DNA of 64,000 nucleotides, taken from the NCBI GenBank assembly GCA_021234535.1, contig CM037840.1:9836643-9900642 (forward strand), written 5' to 3'. A model generated the notes under the pieces. It made no database searches, had not been told where the DNA came from, and saw only the letters and a list, made by a program, of their open reading frames with translations. Below are positions 46,631 through 59,892 of the stretch, piece by piece (position 1 is the stretch's first letter; every line of letters starts with the position of its first letter). The stretch comes from Stichopus chloronotus. Its lineage: Eukaryota; Echinodermata; Holothuroidea; Aspidochirotida; Stichopodidae. The position numbers were made by a program, and so were the translations under genes.

Positions 46631-49600
46631 GACCTGTGACCTCCAACAAAAGCAGTAGGCCAAGTGAGCCGCTATTGGTTCTTACTGCGGAAAACTGCTG
46701 AACTCACTGCATGGATAAGAAATGAGTTTGCAAGCTGCCCAAATTTCTTCCAATGCATATCAACTTTGCAATGGATTTGTATTTCGTATGCAAAATTCAA
46801 TACAGTTAGACTGCATACAATGTGGTATATGCTGTACATTTACTGTATGAGAAGCTTTCCTTCTTGAGATGTTGTTTGTAACTTGACTCCTGGTCCTATG
46901 TTTTGTTGCCATACATAAACTTGACCTCCATCAAAACAATTGCCAGCCACCTTAAGAAAGCCTAGACATTAGATTGACACACCTCAACTAACTTAACAAG
47001 AATGATGTTTAATTGACAATGTGGATCATCACAGCATGAGGTGATGGTTTGCAACAAGCTGAGCCTCATCAAAACAATAAAAAGGTGGGGTTGGACCTAC
47101 AGCATGGCTGTCAGTTTAGCATAGGAATTTTGGCATGTTGTTTTTTTTTCTCCACTCTCTTACATGAGTTGTGGGAATTCTGAAAGGCAGAATTGAAAAC
47201 CTGTGGAAGAGTTGAGAGAAGTTAAAGTTGCAAAGGAAAGAGAGTAGATGAGGATTCGAACCAAGGAAGTCAAGATATTAAAAAGTCACATGGTACTCTA
47301 AGTCTAGGGCATATCCCACTACTCACTAGTGTATGCCGCTGTGCGTGAGCGCATGCTACCGTTGAGTGTTTGAAAATGATGAAATACACGAAATCCAATG
47401 TAGTCATTTAACTATTCTACGTAGATCAGTCACAGTGTTGTCTGAATGTAAGACCATTTTAATTGTTACGCATATTGGGGGGGGGGTGGCAGACAGAGTA
47501 CTGAGTAAATGGTGCTCATTTTATGCACTCATTATCATGACACAGTGGAACTATTCATGGACAATGGCAACACAAAGAAACTATAACCCATTCCCATCCC
47601 CTAACCCCCTTTCCCTATCCCTGAATAAAGATAAATCCCTAACCACACCCCCCACTGTAGGCCTCTTTGTTCCTCGCATGCAGGCTCCCATATCATATGC
47701 AACCAGTTCTTCCAGTAACTTAATAGTAATAGTCGTAATGGATTCTCCATACTCGAGCCGAGTTTGTAACGTACTGTTTACTGTACAATCCTACTGGTTA
47801 ACTAGTACTGAAGTAGTAATTAGTACATATATTCCTATAACTGTTGATGTTATTTAGGCTAGGCCTCAATACTTTAACTTACAGTACAGTAGACCCTTTC
47901 GGAAATGTACCTTGGACACATGCCTACTGTACGTAGTACTGTACGTTAGGCTACATCTGGTCATGGTTGCGAGGATTTAAAGTATCGTTTTGAAACGATA
48001 AACCCACGCAATCTGAAAGTTGCGTACAGTAATGATAGGTAAAAATTCATCGTAACACTGTGGACTTACTGGGGGAAAGTTGTCCCCAAACTGTCACTGT
48101 CAGCCACTCGATCTTCGGTATTCTCTCATTCTGTGGATGCCTTTTTCAATTTGGTGCTGCCCTGACCTCCAACAACGAATGCTAACTTCAAACATGTTTC
48201 TCCACAAACACAGAGCTTGGCCATTATGCACGTACAAATAAATGCTATGTCAGTGGCCTCTTCGCACTGGACGTTTTTTTAGGAACTTCGACTTTTGACC
48301 GATTTATAACCGACAATGGTCACGTAACATGAGCCTTTTGCCGCGAAATACAAATTTGTGTTTACAGTAACTCCCGTCCGTCCACATACAGTGCTTTGTA
48401 TTCAACTGATCTTCAAAAGTAATCACACTTCGCAGACAGGCTTCGTCTACCGTGCCTGATCACTTTGGTTTACATCTTCCGTTGAAGCGTCCAGAAAGGC
48501 CCCCATCATATTATTTTTATGCCACTGGTGAGTTAGTCCACTCTTGTCTTGACTCAGTTTTGAGTTGCACCTATTCAGTTGTCAATCACAATGTGTGTTG
48601 TGTCATTCCACAGATCAACAGATGATTGTCAGTTCCATGATAATCAAGTACTACTGTATAGTGTAACTATGAGTGTGATACTACTGTATGTCTATGATGA
48701 ATAGTGGATGGAAGGTCTCACTCACTGACTCAGTAGCCAGTTGGTCGATCAAGATCGTGGTCAAAGTGAGCTCAAAAGCCCATTTGTGTTACTCTCACAA
48801 AACTTTAGGCGGTAGGCACCCTTGTGCCAGTGACAATGGTCATCCAGCTGTTCTTGAAAGTGTATTTCAATTTTCAGTTTAATTACTGTATCTTCCAGTT
48901 CCACTTCATTTTTTATGTACAGTAGGCCTACAGTATATGCAGGCAGTGGTACTGCTACAATTTTTAGTGCAGCACAATCACTGCACAAATTCAATACCAC
49001 TACACTGTACAGTGTACTATAGTCTGTGGTGAACAGCACTATGCACTTGTCAATTGTACAGTAATCATTCCCCCCCTCCCATACCCAGGCATACTCTAGC
49101 AGGGACTTTGGCTGGGATGTGATTTACTTTACACAAATGTAAGGAAGTTTCCTTCTTGGCAACATCTGAATGATGTCCCAGTAGAGCTTGGAATCATTTA
49201 GCTGCACATGCATCGCGGAAAACTTTGACGCGCATTACCCGGTACAGCCCATTGTATACATCCTTGCTATGTCTCGTCACATTCCTGGCTTAGCAGGGAA
49301 AAACTAAGCCGCACATAGAGTTTACTTGGTTCATAGTTTCAAGCAAATTCCACAATTTCCCTGTTAAAAGCATGAACAAGAATGAAATGTGAGTATAAGT
49401 GATTGCTAAGTGTTACTTTATATACCTAGTTGCTTTATCCCTACTGTAGTTGCTGTGTAGACAGAATAAATGGGGATATTCAATTGAGCACTCACTTCAC
49501 CTTTGTCCTTATTTCCACATGTAGGCATTCTAAGTAGAAAAAGAGATAAATGCAATTATCTCAACATTTGACGCAGGTACAGTAGCTATATGACATACAG

Positions 49601-52600
49601 TAGTAGTTGTAAGTCCACTGACATTTTGGCTCTGTCTCCACTCTCCACGAGAAGACATGTTCCCCACTTGGCATTAGAAAATGGCAGCTTCTCGAATAAC
49701 TTCCTAAACTGGTATGCGTGGTGTGTGTACAAATAAACTGTGTCATGATTTCCTCTTAGATGGTTAGTCAGATGAACCTCAAACTTGGTAGATACTACTG
49801 TAGGTACATAGGTACCCGACCATGGGGTAAAATGTCCACCCAACAGATAAAATCAAAGGCGAAGCCTCGAAGGATCTCGAAAACAAAACACACCTCTTTA
49901 GCATTACTGTATCTCTAAGTGTGAATGCCATTAAGTTACAGTAAGAAACTACTCCTACACCATACATAAAAAGATAATAGCAGAATTTTTCTGAAAATAT
50001 TGATGACATCACAAGGTCATGAGGTCACAGGTTAAATCCACAAAAATGTTCTGGAAAATTGTCACCATTTCCTTCTAAACAGTATTACTGTAAGTCTAAG
50101 AGACTTCAAACTTGATACTGTTCAGTAGGTACAGTACTGTAGTGTGCAAGAATATGACATGTACAGTACATAATGTACTGTGCAGTACTTGTCCATCCCA
50201 CCAATGAAACCATTTACAGGTCAAGGTAATACTGTACAGCACATTTATATAGTGTAGTACATGGTATCAACATGACTTATCTTTGCTTTTATGTGACACT
50301 GGCTGTTTCAACCTGTGCAACTACTGTACTGTATGCTTTGGGCTGAGTGATTATGTCTGGTAGCAATGTCATTTTCTGTGCACGGGTGGGAGCCTACAGA
50401 GCAGTGCCTTCAATCAGCATACTTTTAGTCATATACTGTATAGTATACGCCTACACAAGACAATTGCACAAGGACTCAAGATGTTTACATACTGTACTGT
50501 CGAGAAAATTGAACTCCACACATGCTTTACACTGTGCACTGCAGGCACTTATTTCAAAATGCCTGAAGTGATGGTGTGTGTGGATTCCAGGAAGTCTTTG
50601 ATGCTCAAGCAATTTTAGGGGGGCACTTTTGATGCATATGGTACAAGATTTCCATACTGTAGCTGTAATAACAAGTCTGTGTAAAGAACGACTGTGCTGG
50701 CAAGACTGTATAGAGATTATTTTAACTGTGCATGTTTTACATGTTTCTTTGGTGTTAATGTTTCTTATGTAAATGATTGACAGGTGTTACAGAGATTTAT
50801 AGTTCTGGTTGATGACTTGATGTAAGATTAAATTCACTTGAAGGGTAGTATTCCCTCTGTCAAGTTGTCAAAGTCACTGTAATAAAAGTAATTTGCACTG
50901 CAGACTTTGGTTTCATTTTTAATTTTATGTCTTGTGTGTATATTTCTTCCTTGGACCCATGGACCTCACTGGCTGATTATTCACTTACATTAGCGACGTG
51001 AGGTGAGACCCGACCTTGTAACATTACACAGTATACAGTATCAAAGCACTACTGTAAATGCGTAATTTTGAACAATTCATCACGCTTTCCTATCCACAAC
51101 TTGCAATAAATACGACTCCATTCTGTTTGGGAGTAGGCCTACATCAAATGATGAGTATCGAATGACTATGGAATACATGATAGGGATGAGATTTGTAACT
51201 CCGTGGATTGCCCAAGCCTTGTCTGGAACATTTCAGTCAGATCTGTGACTTACCTGTACATACTGTGTGTAGTACTAATAAAGAGCTAGCAAAATCTGCT
51301 CAAGAAATTTCTTGCATACACACAACTATTAATCACAGGTCTGATGAATCCATTAGTCACACTGTGTGTTTATGACAAAGCACTGTAACCCCATCATGAG
51401 TTGACTTTAAGACTATACAGTGTAGGACTGTACAGTACCTTCATCAAGTATACTTAACTAATACAAAGTAAATTACTGAAGTTTGTACTGTACAGTATAT
51501 GTTGTACATACAGTATATGATGTATACAGTACATCACTGTCAACCCAGCATCAGCTTTTAGCACACCTGTAAGTCTTGAATAACAAGAAAACATACTGTA
51601 CTTTAGAAATTGGAAGATAAATCCAACGTCCATCTTCATACTGTACTGTTCATGTTTCATTGAAAATATTGAAAGATATTCACCTGTAAGTTGTAAAGTG
51701 TTTGAAGTTAAGAAAAAAAAATTAGTAAAAGAAATGTAATGTCATTCTTGCACAACTCACATTACTAAGTGTTTTTTCTTCTCTACTGACATTCAAATGT
51801 TTATAACCTTGAAAAGTTTACAGTACTGTTTTCTTGCATTGCATGTTGTATGTACAGCGCATGTATCAGGCTGTCATGTTCTGTACAGTAGCCATGGTAC
51901 TGTACCCCATAACAGCACCAGTACTGTACTACAGTGATCACATTTTGCAACACAGTGCAAGAGCTTACAAAGGAAACAAAGAAAGTAACCTGGATAGAAC
52001 AATAACAGCACAAATTATTGCGCAAGCTACAGTACAGTACCACTTTAAATTGAGTGAAAGTACCATTTTATACTGTATCTCAGCTCAGGAATTTACTCTA
52101 TGTAATGTGAAGATCTATGGGAGTTGGACATTTGAAGTACAATTTTCTTACTGTACACTTTGTGAAAAATACAGGTGAGAGCGGGGTTAGATGAGAAGTG
52201 GGGTTACAGTACTTGACACACTTGAGATTTTCTCACATTAGGAAGAAAAAAAATGAAATATTGCCATCACTTTGAGGGTATAAGCAACAGTCATCCACCA
52301 TATTGTTTACAAGGTTGATATTACAGCTCTGCTCAAGAGAGAAAGGAATGCTCATTTTTCGGCACCTCTGGGTAAATTTTTCAAAATGTTTTTTCAGCTC
52401 AATGCTGTTGAAAGATCAGGGAAAACAGATCTAAAGGAGGTCATGTCTTATTCCAGACCCTATATTTTCCAGAGAATCTGTCAATGAAACGTGTGAAATG
52501 GGGGTTACAGTAGTTGGAACCTGTACTCAAGAAATGGCTTCATGACAAATATATATTAAATTACAGGCAGAACAGGTGCCACTATATTTCTGTTACATAT

Positions 52601-53462
52601 TTTTACTAAGTACATTTATAACAAAAAGGCTCATCATGGCTCAACTGCAACATTTGATGTACGTGTAATGTCCTTTTATAACATTACTGAAGGTCTCTAT
52701 TATGTATAGTACAGCAGCTATGTACAGTACAATACATACCGTACTGTACTGTACTATAGGATATGAATGTGGGAAAGAGGATTACTGGTGGTGATGACAT
52801 GATGAAACAAAATTCTTGCAAAAGTTCCCATCTCCATTCAAAAGTTGTTTTGTCCCTCCAGATCTCAAACTCATTTGTATTTTAAATGTAACTGGCCTAC
52901 AGTACAAGCGTTAGACAGCAAGAATTAAATTACCCAGAAGGTTATGTCCTCTATGAACCTTCCATCAATTGCCAAATTGATACAGTGATAGCTTACCATG
53001 TTCCTCAACACATCATGTTCCAGATACTGTAGTTGCGCATCATGTTTTGACCATGTTTCAACAAGTCTGTAACCCCATACCATGTTCCAAAGCACTGCAA
53101 CCCTACATGTGATGATAGTTGGAATACCTTTGGATGTTACAGTTACTATTGAGTTCACCCAAAAGGGAAGAAGTTCCACCATTCTCGATACGGTAATTAG
53201 CATATTAAATTTTCCTTGAGTTTAAATCTAGTTAGAGGATATGAGACTTTTTCTGAAAAATGTTTCAAAACTTTCCACTATGCCCATTCTTCCCTACTTT
53301 GAAATTTCTGACTTCCTAGAGGCAGGCTTTAACCTTCACACTTCAGTGGCACTCACCACTGACTGCTGTACATGTGCAGTGTGTCTCCAGAGTCCAGATG
53401 AACTTAATCAACAATACAGTCCATAGGGTCTAAAAAGCCCACGGTATTCCATATTATTGACT
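46631..53462. other. Intergenic region between NUDT19-like genes A and B, no gene seen
   Basis: Dominated by AT-rich DNA with TACTGTA/TACAGTA-rich patches (47880-48090, 50090-50480, 51410-52060, 52700-52760). Frames longer than 100 codons (47366-47857, 51834-52178) have no domain signal and are not annotated. A G run lies at 47478-47486. Confidence 0.45.
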
Positions 53463-56400
53463 TTACAGTTTGGGATTCGTAAGCCATTCTTTACTTTTAA
53501 TATTTATTGGTGGGCGCTTTCCATGAGGTAACTGGAAGCTGCATCTGAAAGTGAAGGAATTATCCGGGAAGAACGTGATACGGTGTAAATGCTCCGTTCG
53601 TCTCAGATTCTCCTCCTCAGTTTCATCAATCTTTGGAAGCTCGGAAATCGACGCTTTGGAGACATTCTCGGGGTAGCAGCTATCTCCTGTCAATTTCAAA
53701 AGTGTTAAAGGATGGCACTGTATGAACATACAAATTCTTGCGTTATTCAGTCACAGTACTGTATATATGGCAGTCACAGTTTCTTGAAAGGATGACATTG
53801 CGTGAACGAAAACATACTGTGCAGTACAGTGCTGTAAATGTGGCTGGCTTGATCACAAGCAGTCACATTGCCATTAAAGGATGATATTGAATGACTATGC
53901 AGTAAAACATTCATGACAAGTGTTCTTCTTATCATCAAGAGTCAGTTTCACAATAGCATCATAATGTTAACATACAGTACAGTAGGCCTACATGTGCTTT
54001 CCCTACATACTGTGGTGTAATCGTAAGCACCACAGTGTAACAATAGGGTGACATTGTATTGACACTCATTAGTTACAGTATCCTTAAGAGCAGTTACAGT
54101 GCACAGAATAAATGTACAATGAAAATTTGTCATCATTCTACAGCAGTCAAAATAGGTGATACAGTATTGTATGAACATACAGTACTGTGAGCATTCGTGT
54201 GTTTGATATCCTAATCACTGTTCAGCAGTCACAAAGGATAACAACAAATATTCATGTTGTGATTGGCTTCTAAACAGTAATTACAGCAAACCAAAGGATC
54301 ATAAAATTGGAAATCACTGAATTAATATGCTGTATACTTCTAACTGTATTCTGTACTTGGGTGTCCAATGAACTTACTGTACTGTAGGCTTAAAGTATAT
54401 ACTTGTACAGTAGGTACAGGTATGTACAGTTTAGACTAGTTACCAAGAGGGAACCTGACAACGATTTCAACAGGCCAGTGACTGAGTTAATACTGTACTG
54501 TATGGACTTGTCAGAAACAGCATAATGCATACAGTATAATAAATACACGGGTTAAAGTAGGCTTTATGGTACACTTGTGGCTTTATGGTACACTTCCCAT
54601 CACAATTGTACTAAATGTATATATTAACTCTTACTTTTATTGTCGTATATTTTTGTACAAGTTGTGATAAAACAAATAAATAAGCGAAACGAAGTAGCAG
54701 ATGATTAGAGTTACTGTGCAAGTTGAACAGTAAATGAACACTGTTTTACAGTTATTAATTACTGTACCTGGCAAGGTGTGGAGGAGGCAGTCTTTAAGAT
54801 AAAAACCCACTGGCATCGACGGCACCATTCCACAATCCATGATATCTGCTGCATAGGTCTGAACGTCAACTAACTTGGGCAGATCCAAAAGTGTGGCACA
54901 ATCCATCAGTTGTGGAGGTACAAGGAAGATTTTACCTTGACAGTGCATTGCCAGCCCCTCAGCAGGTGTCAACCACTGCAGTCGAGAACGAAAAAAAAAA
55001 GAAAAATTGAAATTTCATCTCCAAAAGCTTGGTAAGGCTTTTAATTACATCATTCAGACAATCTGGGAAAATAAATAGGTTTTAGTTGGTTAATTTTGCC
55101 ATATGATTTCAAATTCTTATAAGGACACAAAGTGTAGAATACGATAATGTAGTGGTTGACAGTTTTCGTTCAAATCAACGGTGTGCTTCTTTGAGCAAAC
55201 CAATGGGAAGTATACTAGTATTGAATATTCAGTTAGCAACTTAGGATCCCTGACGCCGTGGGCAAGGTTGTGTTCAGTTCGTAGGTTATTTGTAAATACA
55301 GTGTTTCTTTTCACCAAATACTACAATTCCCGATACCTACAGTACCAAGGAGCGACGACTTGAGTAGTATGTTTTTGATGCACTGGTGAGACCTGTACTG
55401 TTGCGTATTCATTATGTAGGCTGTTATACAGTAGTAAGAACCGTTAATTATCAAATATGATTTCTGTTTTATACTGTTTTTATCCCAATCCTGTTGCTTT
55501 TCAAAGTAGTTACTGTCATTTTCCTTCATTGAAAAACATAGTCCGTTCATGTACAACCTCGCGTGCACATTTAAAAATTAGGAAAAAGTTAACAGGGATG
55601 AAATTTAGCGGTCGTCCGAGATGACCAAAATTTCTGTAGGACGACCAAAGTTACTACCTTAGGTTGTCCTTTGGATGACCAAATTTTACCCCTGGTCATT
55701 TATATTGTGACACAATGCATACAACTCAACACTGAGATGCAACCAAAATATTTAACCTGCATGAACTCCATTACAAAACATCTGTTTTCTTTCACAAAAA
55801 ACCGCCAAAACAACCCGAAATCCACGGTATGTAAAACGCCAAACAAACAGCCTCAGTGTACGATCATGTTTCAACTGATTTTACTGTACCAGACATGCAC
55901 ATACTGTACTCAGCAAGTACCAGATAGATGACTCGCAGTCGAAGAATTTGGCCATGTGCGCCATGTGCAAGTAGAGCTGTTACGTTTTATGGAGTTTTTA
56001 AACCCCCATAATTTGGGCTAGTCCAAGTAGTACCTAATTCAACCAATCACAGTTCAGAATTTTCCTGCTGGCCCACAGTGTATTTGAGATTAACAAAATG
56101 GATTGTTCCAACATAGGGGTGAAAATATTTTAGAACTGTTTGATTCCCGGGATTATATTCCCACACCGGCGCGAAAAAAAAATTCCTTGGAAAGGAGAGT
56201 GGAATGAGTTGACAGTTGAAGCAACTTCAGATAAGCCACTCAGTTGGTGTGTTTTCAATAGATACTTCATGCGTACTGTCAGATTTTGATTCAAAAGGAA
56301 TGAATTTTCTAAATAGTGATAGTACCGTTCAAGATTAGTAAATGTATCATATGTTGATTTGAAACAAACATATTATACAGAGATTTTCTCCTATATGATA

Positions 56401-57806
56401 TATACTTTACAGAATCAGTGATTCCAGATAATGAAATATTTTTTATTATCGAAGTGAAAAGGTAGAATTTTTACCAGCCTCCCTTCTGGAAATCCCCCCC
56501 CCCCCCTTCCCTTTGGAGGAACCCTGAGCATTACTTTTAAGTTACAAGTCAGTAGTATAATTTAGCAGTGGAAAATTTCAACCTGTGCAAAATACACATT
56601 TTGCACATTTCTTGTTTTTATATGTCCGTTGTGGAGGACGACCAAATTTTTGGGAGGACGACCAATTTTTGCAGCTGGTTGTCCTTTGAAAAACCATTTA
56701 CAGTTGCTTAAGGATCATCCCTGGTTAAGATCAAACATAACCTTATCTTTTTGGTTTTTCAGTACACACGCAATCACTTTAATTTTTATTTCTGTTCAAG
56801 AAGGAGGTTGGGGGGCCACATGATAATCTTGCACTGTATCATGCATGGGGACCTGTTCGCTAACCTGTTTGTTTTCCATCTCACGTTCATCGACAATAAC
56901 ATCAGGTATAACATCCAGACTGGTGACATAAAACATGGTGTCGTATCTTCTTCTCACCGCTCTTGGAGTTAAGCTGTTGGATAGCTCAAAGAGAGACCAC
57001 AAATTTGGAATGACATCCAACTCCTGACACATGACTAAGAACTGGCTGGCATCTGCATACACCCTTTCTCTCCATTTAAGAAAGTCTTCTTGTGAAAGGT
57101 CTTGGTAAACCGATGCAGGTGCAAATTGCTTATTCTTCACCTTTGACATACTTTCCAAGACAACATCTGCCTTATTGGCAAGCAATACTCCACCTTCTTC
57201 AAAGGTCTCTCGGATCGCACAAATTCTAAACGCTACATCATTTGGAAGTAACCCAGAATCTCTGGCAGCTGCAATCATTCCAGCTCGTTGCTTGCCTTCC
57301 ATGTGACTCCAACCAAATTCTTGTAAATTGTTGATGCCAACTCTCTGGAAATGTTGCAACCATTGTGCACTGAAATCAGCATTGTCTACGACACCACCTG
57401 GGTAGACACTTGCTCCACCAAAGGCATTTCCTCCTCCCTGTCGTTTCATGAACAATATGCGATAGTCAAAGCCACCGTCTTTCCTGAAATTGTTGTCTTT
57501 TGCAACAATCATCAGAGAAGCTGCTTCTTTCCAATGTTCTTTTTTCCCGATAGAATACTTGCTAGAAACCTGGGTTTGAGACGACATTGTAGCTCTTGGA
57601 TTAATGGTGCTGAATAAGTTACCTCTGTGACTCAGAAGAACGTTTTGATTAACGCTACTACTATTGTTGACGACAGTATTACTACTAGCACTATTAGTCC
57701 TAACATTAGGCCTTATGTTGGGTCTAACTGCGGTAAAACGAACAGCGGTAGGCCTATAGAAATACGGCAGGAAACCTCCACGCATGGTAAAACTTGCAAC
57801 ATTCAT
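53463..57806 (-). CDS. NUDT19-like: NUDT19-like Nudix hydrolase B with N-terminal extension, three exons
   Basis: Exons 57806-56865, 54975-54768 and 53686-53463 join in frame to 457 residues. The core aligns with gene A from HWKEAASLMI (~residue 92). VYPGGVVDNADF, an insertion of about 50 residues, then VAFRICAIRETFEEGGVLL give the Nudix box. NLWSLFELSNSLTP, RRYDTMFYV and a VPPQLMDCATLLDLP segment follow. The first ~73 residues are rich in Arg, Asn and Ser with no acidic residue in the first 60, like a mitochondrial presequence; an internal Met at ~74 could give a shorter form. The C-terminus PKL resembles a weak peroxisomal PTS1. An in-frame TGA lies upstream of the ATG. Same intron phases as A (0, then 1). 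Intron 1 contains the transposon at 55593-56723. Probably a CoA/acyl-CoA diphosphatase. Confidence 0.93.
55593..56723. mobile_element. CAGGGATGA-type DNA element in intron 1 of gene B, 5-bp duplication
   Basis: CAGGGATGA at 55593-55601 and its complement TCATCCCTG at 56715-56723 bound the element. GTTAA flanks both sides (55588-55592 and 56724-56728). Subterminal regions on both sides carry GGACGACC/GGTCGTCC and 'ggttgtcctttg' motifs. No transposase frame. Confidence 0.7.
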
Positions 57807-57812
57807 TCCTGA

Positions 57813-58840
57813 GATTAACTGTCTTCAAAGAACTAGATAAACCTCTGTATCTGATCACATGTCTGATGAAGGAAAGGTAATTAGCAGGTATTCTGAAAGC
57901 CAGCTTTCCACGCAAGGATCCAAGCTGGCTACTGTACAGTGTACTGTATTGTTAAGTGCGGCAAATACGAGCCCTCCATGCTACTGGCTATAGCTAGAGC
58001 TGGGGCTAGGCCCGTGCAGAAGAACGTGAATGTCTGAGGCCAGTTTTGGATATTGAGAGCACAGTATGTAGCAGTTTCGCGAAAATATTACAGTCGAACC
58101 GGCGTATTGCGTCATATGACGCCATGGGTGATGGCGCTTCCCCGGATTAACCTGGAACGATACCGAGATACATCCAAGGGTCGTCGGGAGTTTCCACAGA
58201 CTGAGGGAAATCCCCATTTCTTGTAAAATTTTGCACAAGGAAAGGACTTTGGACAATTTCGGTGACGAAAGGCAGTCTTCGCCTCTCGGGATTGGGCATA
58301 GGGTTGCAATGAGCAACGACCGTCCCATATACTGTCTCTCTTAACTGAAATATACGCAAAAAAGCAAAATTGCACCTATTCCTGAAGCCTTATACATTTG
58401 CAATGGCTGATTCTTCAAGGCGACATGTTTTGGCATATCATATCACATTTAATCTAGCTCAGATGTTTAAGTTAAGGTTTAGGATAGTCCGTCTATGACA
58501 GTTGTTATGTATAACAATGATTCATTTGTCTGCATTTCCCTGCAGAAAATGGACGTCTATGGAAACAGACAAAAACTAATCAAATCGGTGGGTTCGATGC
58601 TTTGTTTTCCAGTTCATTTTAATATTTTTCGTTTCATGTCACTTTATTTGTTAACTCAACGAGAGTTGAAACAAGGTGTTATTACAAGAAAAACTGACAT
58701 TCAATCAGTGAGAGAAGGTAGAGAACAACGAGAAAAAGCTCACGAGAGCTTTTAAACGTTGAAAATGGAACTCATAAAGGATCAACAAACGAATAAAACA
58801 GAGAAAAGATATTGATGGCAATATAAGGTAATATTGAGTG
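57813..58840. other. Upstream region of NUDT19-like gene B, no other gene seen
   Basis: Lies 5' of gene B on the minus strand and should contain its promoter. No TATA box or other element could be assigned. Confidence 0.4.
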
Positions 58841-58844
58841 TTAA

Positions 58845-59187
58845 AGGGAAATAGGGCGTGTAGTATACACCAACATGACATACAAAAGAAAATAGCTTTA
58901 ATCATTGTTAAACCATTCCGTATCATCAATAAACATCTACCAAAGGTTCATCTCCTCAAAACATTTTGCATCTCATGAGTAATGGAAGATGCATCATTTA
59001 AATTTTGAAAAGTTTGGGTTAACAAATTAGTGTTGAGCAACAAATAACTGATTTTCTGTATGTGAGAAGCTTATTTCTCGAAAGAAGGCTACTGTCCTTC
59101 CTTATTCAATAATCTATCATTCCACGTCCTCAAACATTGGTCTCAAAAATATGGATGTTTTCTCTTAAACAAACGCCCTATTTCCCT
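58845..59187. mobile_element. TTAA-type MITE, best preserved copy, 343 bp
   Basis: The left end AGGGAAATAGGGCGTG and inverted right end AGGGAAATAGGGCGTT match at 15 of 16 positions. It is flanked by TTAA (58841-58844) and TTTA (59188-59191), or equally by TTA on both sides. It is the reference copy for those at 100-385, 7884-8253 and 59395-59888. Confidence 0.85.
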
Positions 59188-59394
59188 TTTACGTAAAAGG
59201 AAGTTAACGTACATCCAAAAACGACAACAGGGTGATAATTCCACAAGTTTAAATTTAATCGAATAAGACGTGAGGATGTTTACTTAAACGACAATGCAAT
59301 CAGATTTTAGACCTCTAGAGAGTATCATATTAAAATTCTGGTATTTACATTGCTGAATCTGCCCTTTTGAAACGAAACCAAAAAGGTAGCTTGA

Positions 59395-59888
59395 AGGGAA
59401 GTAAGGTGTTTGCAATGCACCAGCAATACATACAAAGAAAATAGCTTTTACCGTTCAGGCATATCAATAAACATCTATAAACCATTTATCTCCTCAAAGC
59501 ATCATGCATAAGATTGGTAACGGCAGATGTACCGTATCATTTGAAAGTTTGCAAAGCACCAACATGGCATACCAAGAAAATGGCTTTTGTCATTGTTAAA
59601 CCACTCGGGCTTATCAACAAACATCTATAAAAGCTTCATCTCATCAAGCATTACGCATAAGATGAGTTAGGGAGGATCATTTGAATGCTTGAGAGTTTCG
59701 GTGAACAAATTTGTCTTGAGTAACTACAATAACTGGATTTCTATCTGTGAGGACCTTATTTCAGGAACACAAGGCCATGAACCGTCCTTCCTTATTTTGA
59801 ATAATCTATCATTCTGTGTCCACGAATATTAGGTTTTTTTTAAAGTATGATTTTTTTTTTCTGTAAAACAAACGCCCTATATTTGCCT
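59395..59888. mobile_element. TTAA-type MITE with internally duplicated left half, 494 bp
   Basis: Same family as 58845-59187. It starts AGGGAAGTAAGG after TTGA and ends before TTAA (59889-59892). The left half is present twice: 'gaaaatagctttt', 'aataaacatctataaa' and 'cataagat' near 59440-59530, and again near 59575-59665. It is therefore longer than the standard copy. Confidence 0.72.
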
Positions 59889-59892
59889 TTAA

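Noticed and set aside
47366..47857. 163-codon forward frame
   Set aside because: No domain, no flanking exons, and it contains a G run and a TACTGTA patch. Probably chance.
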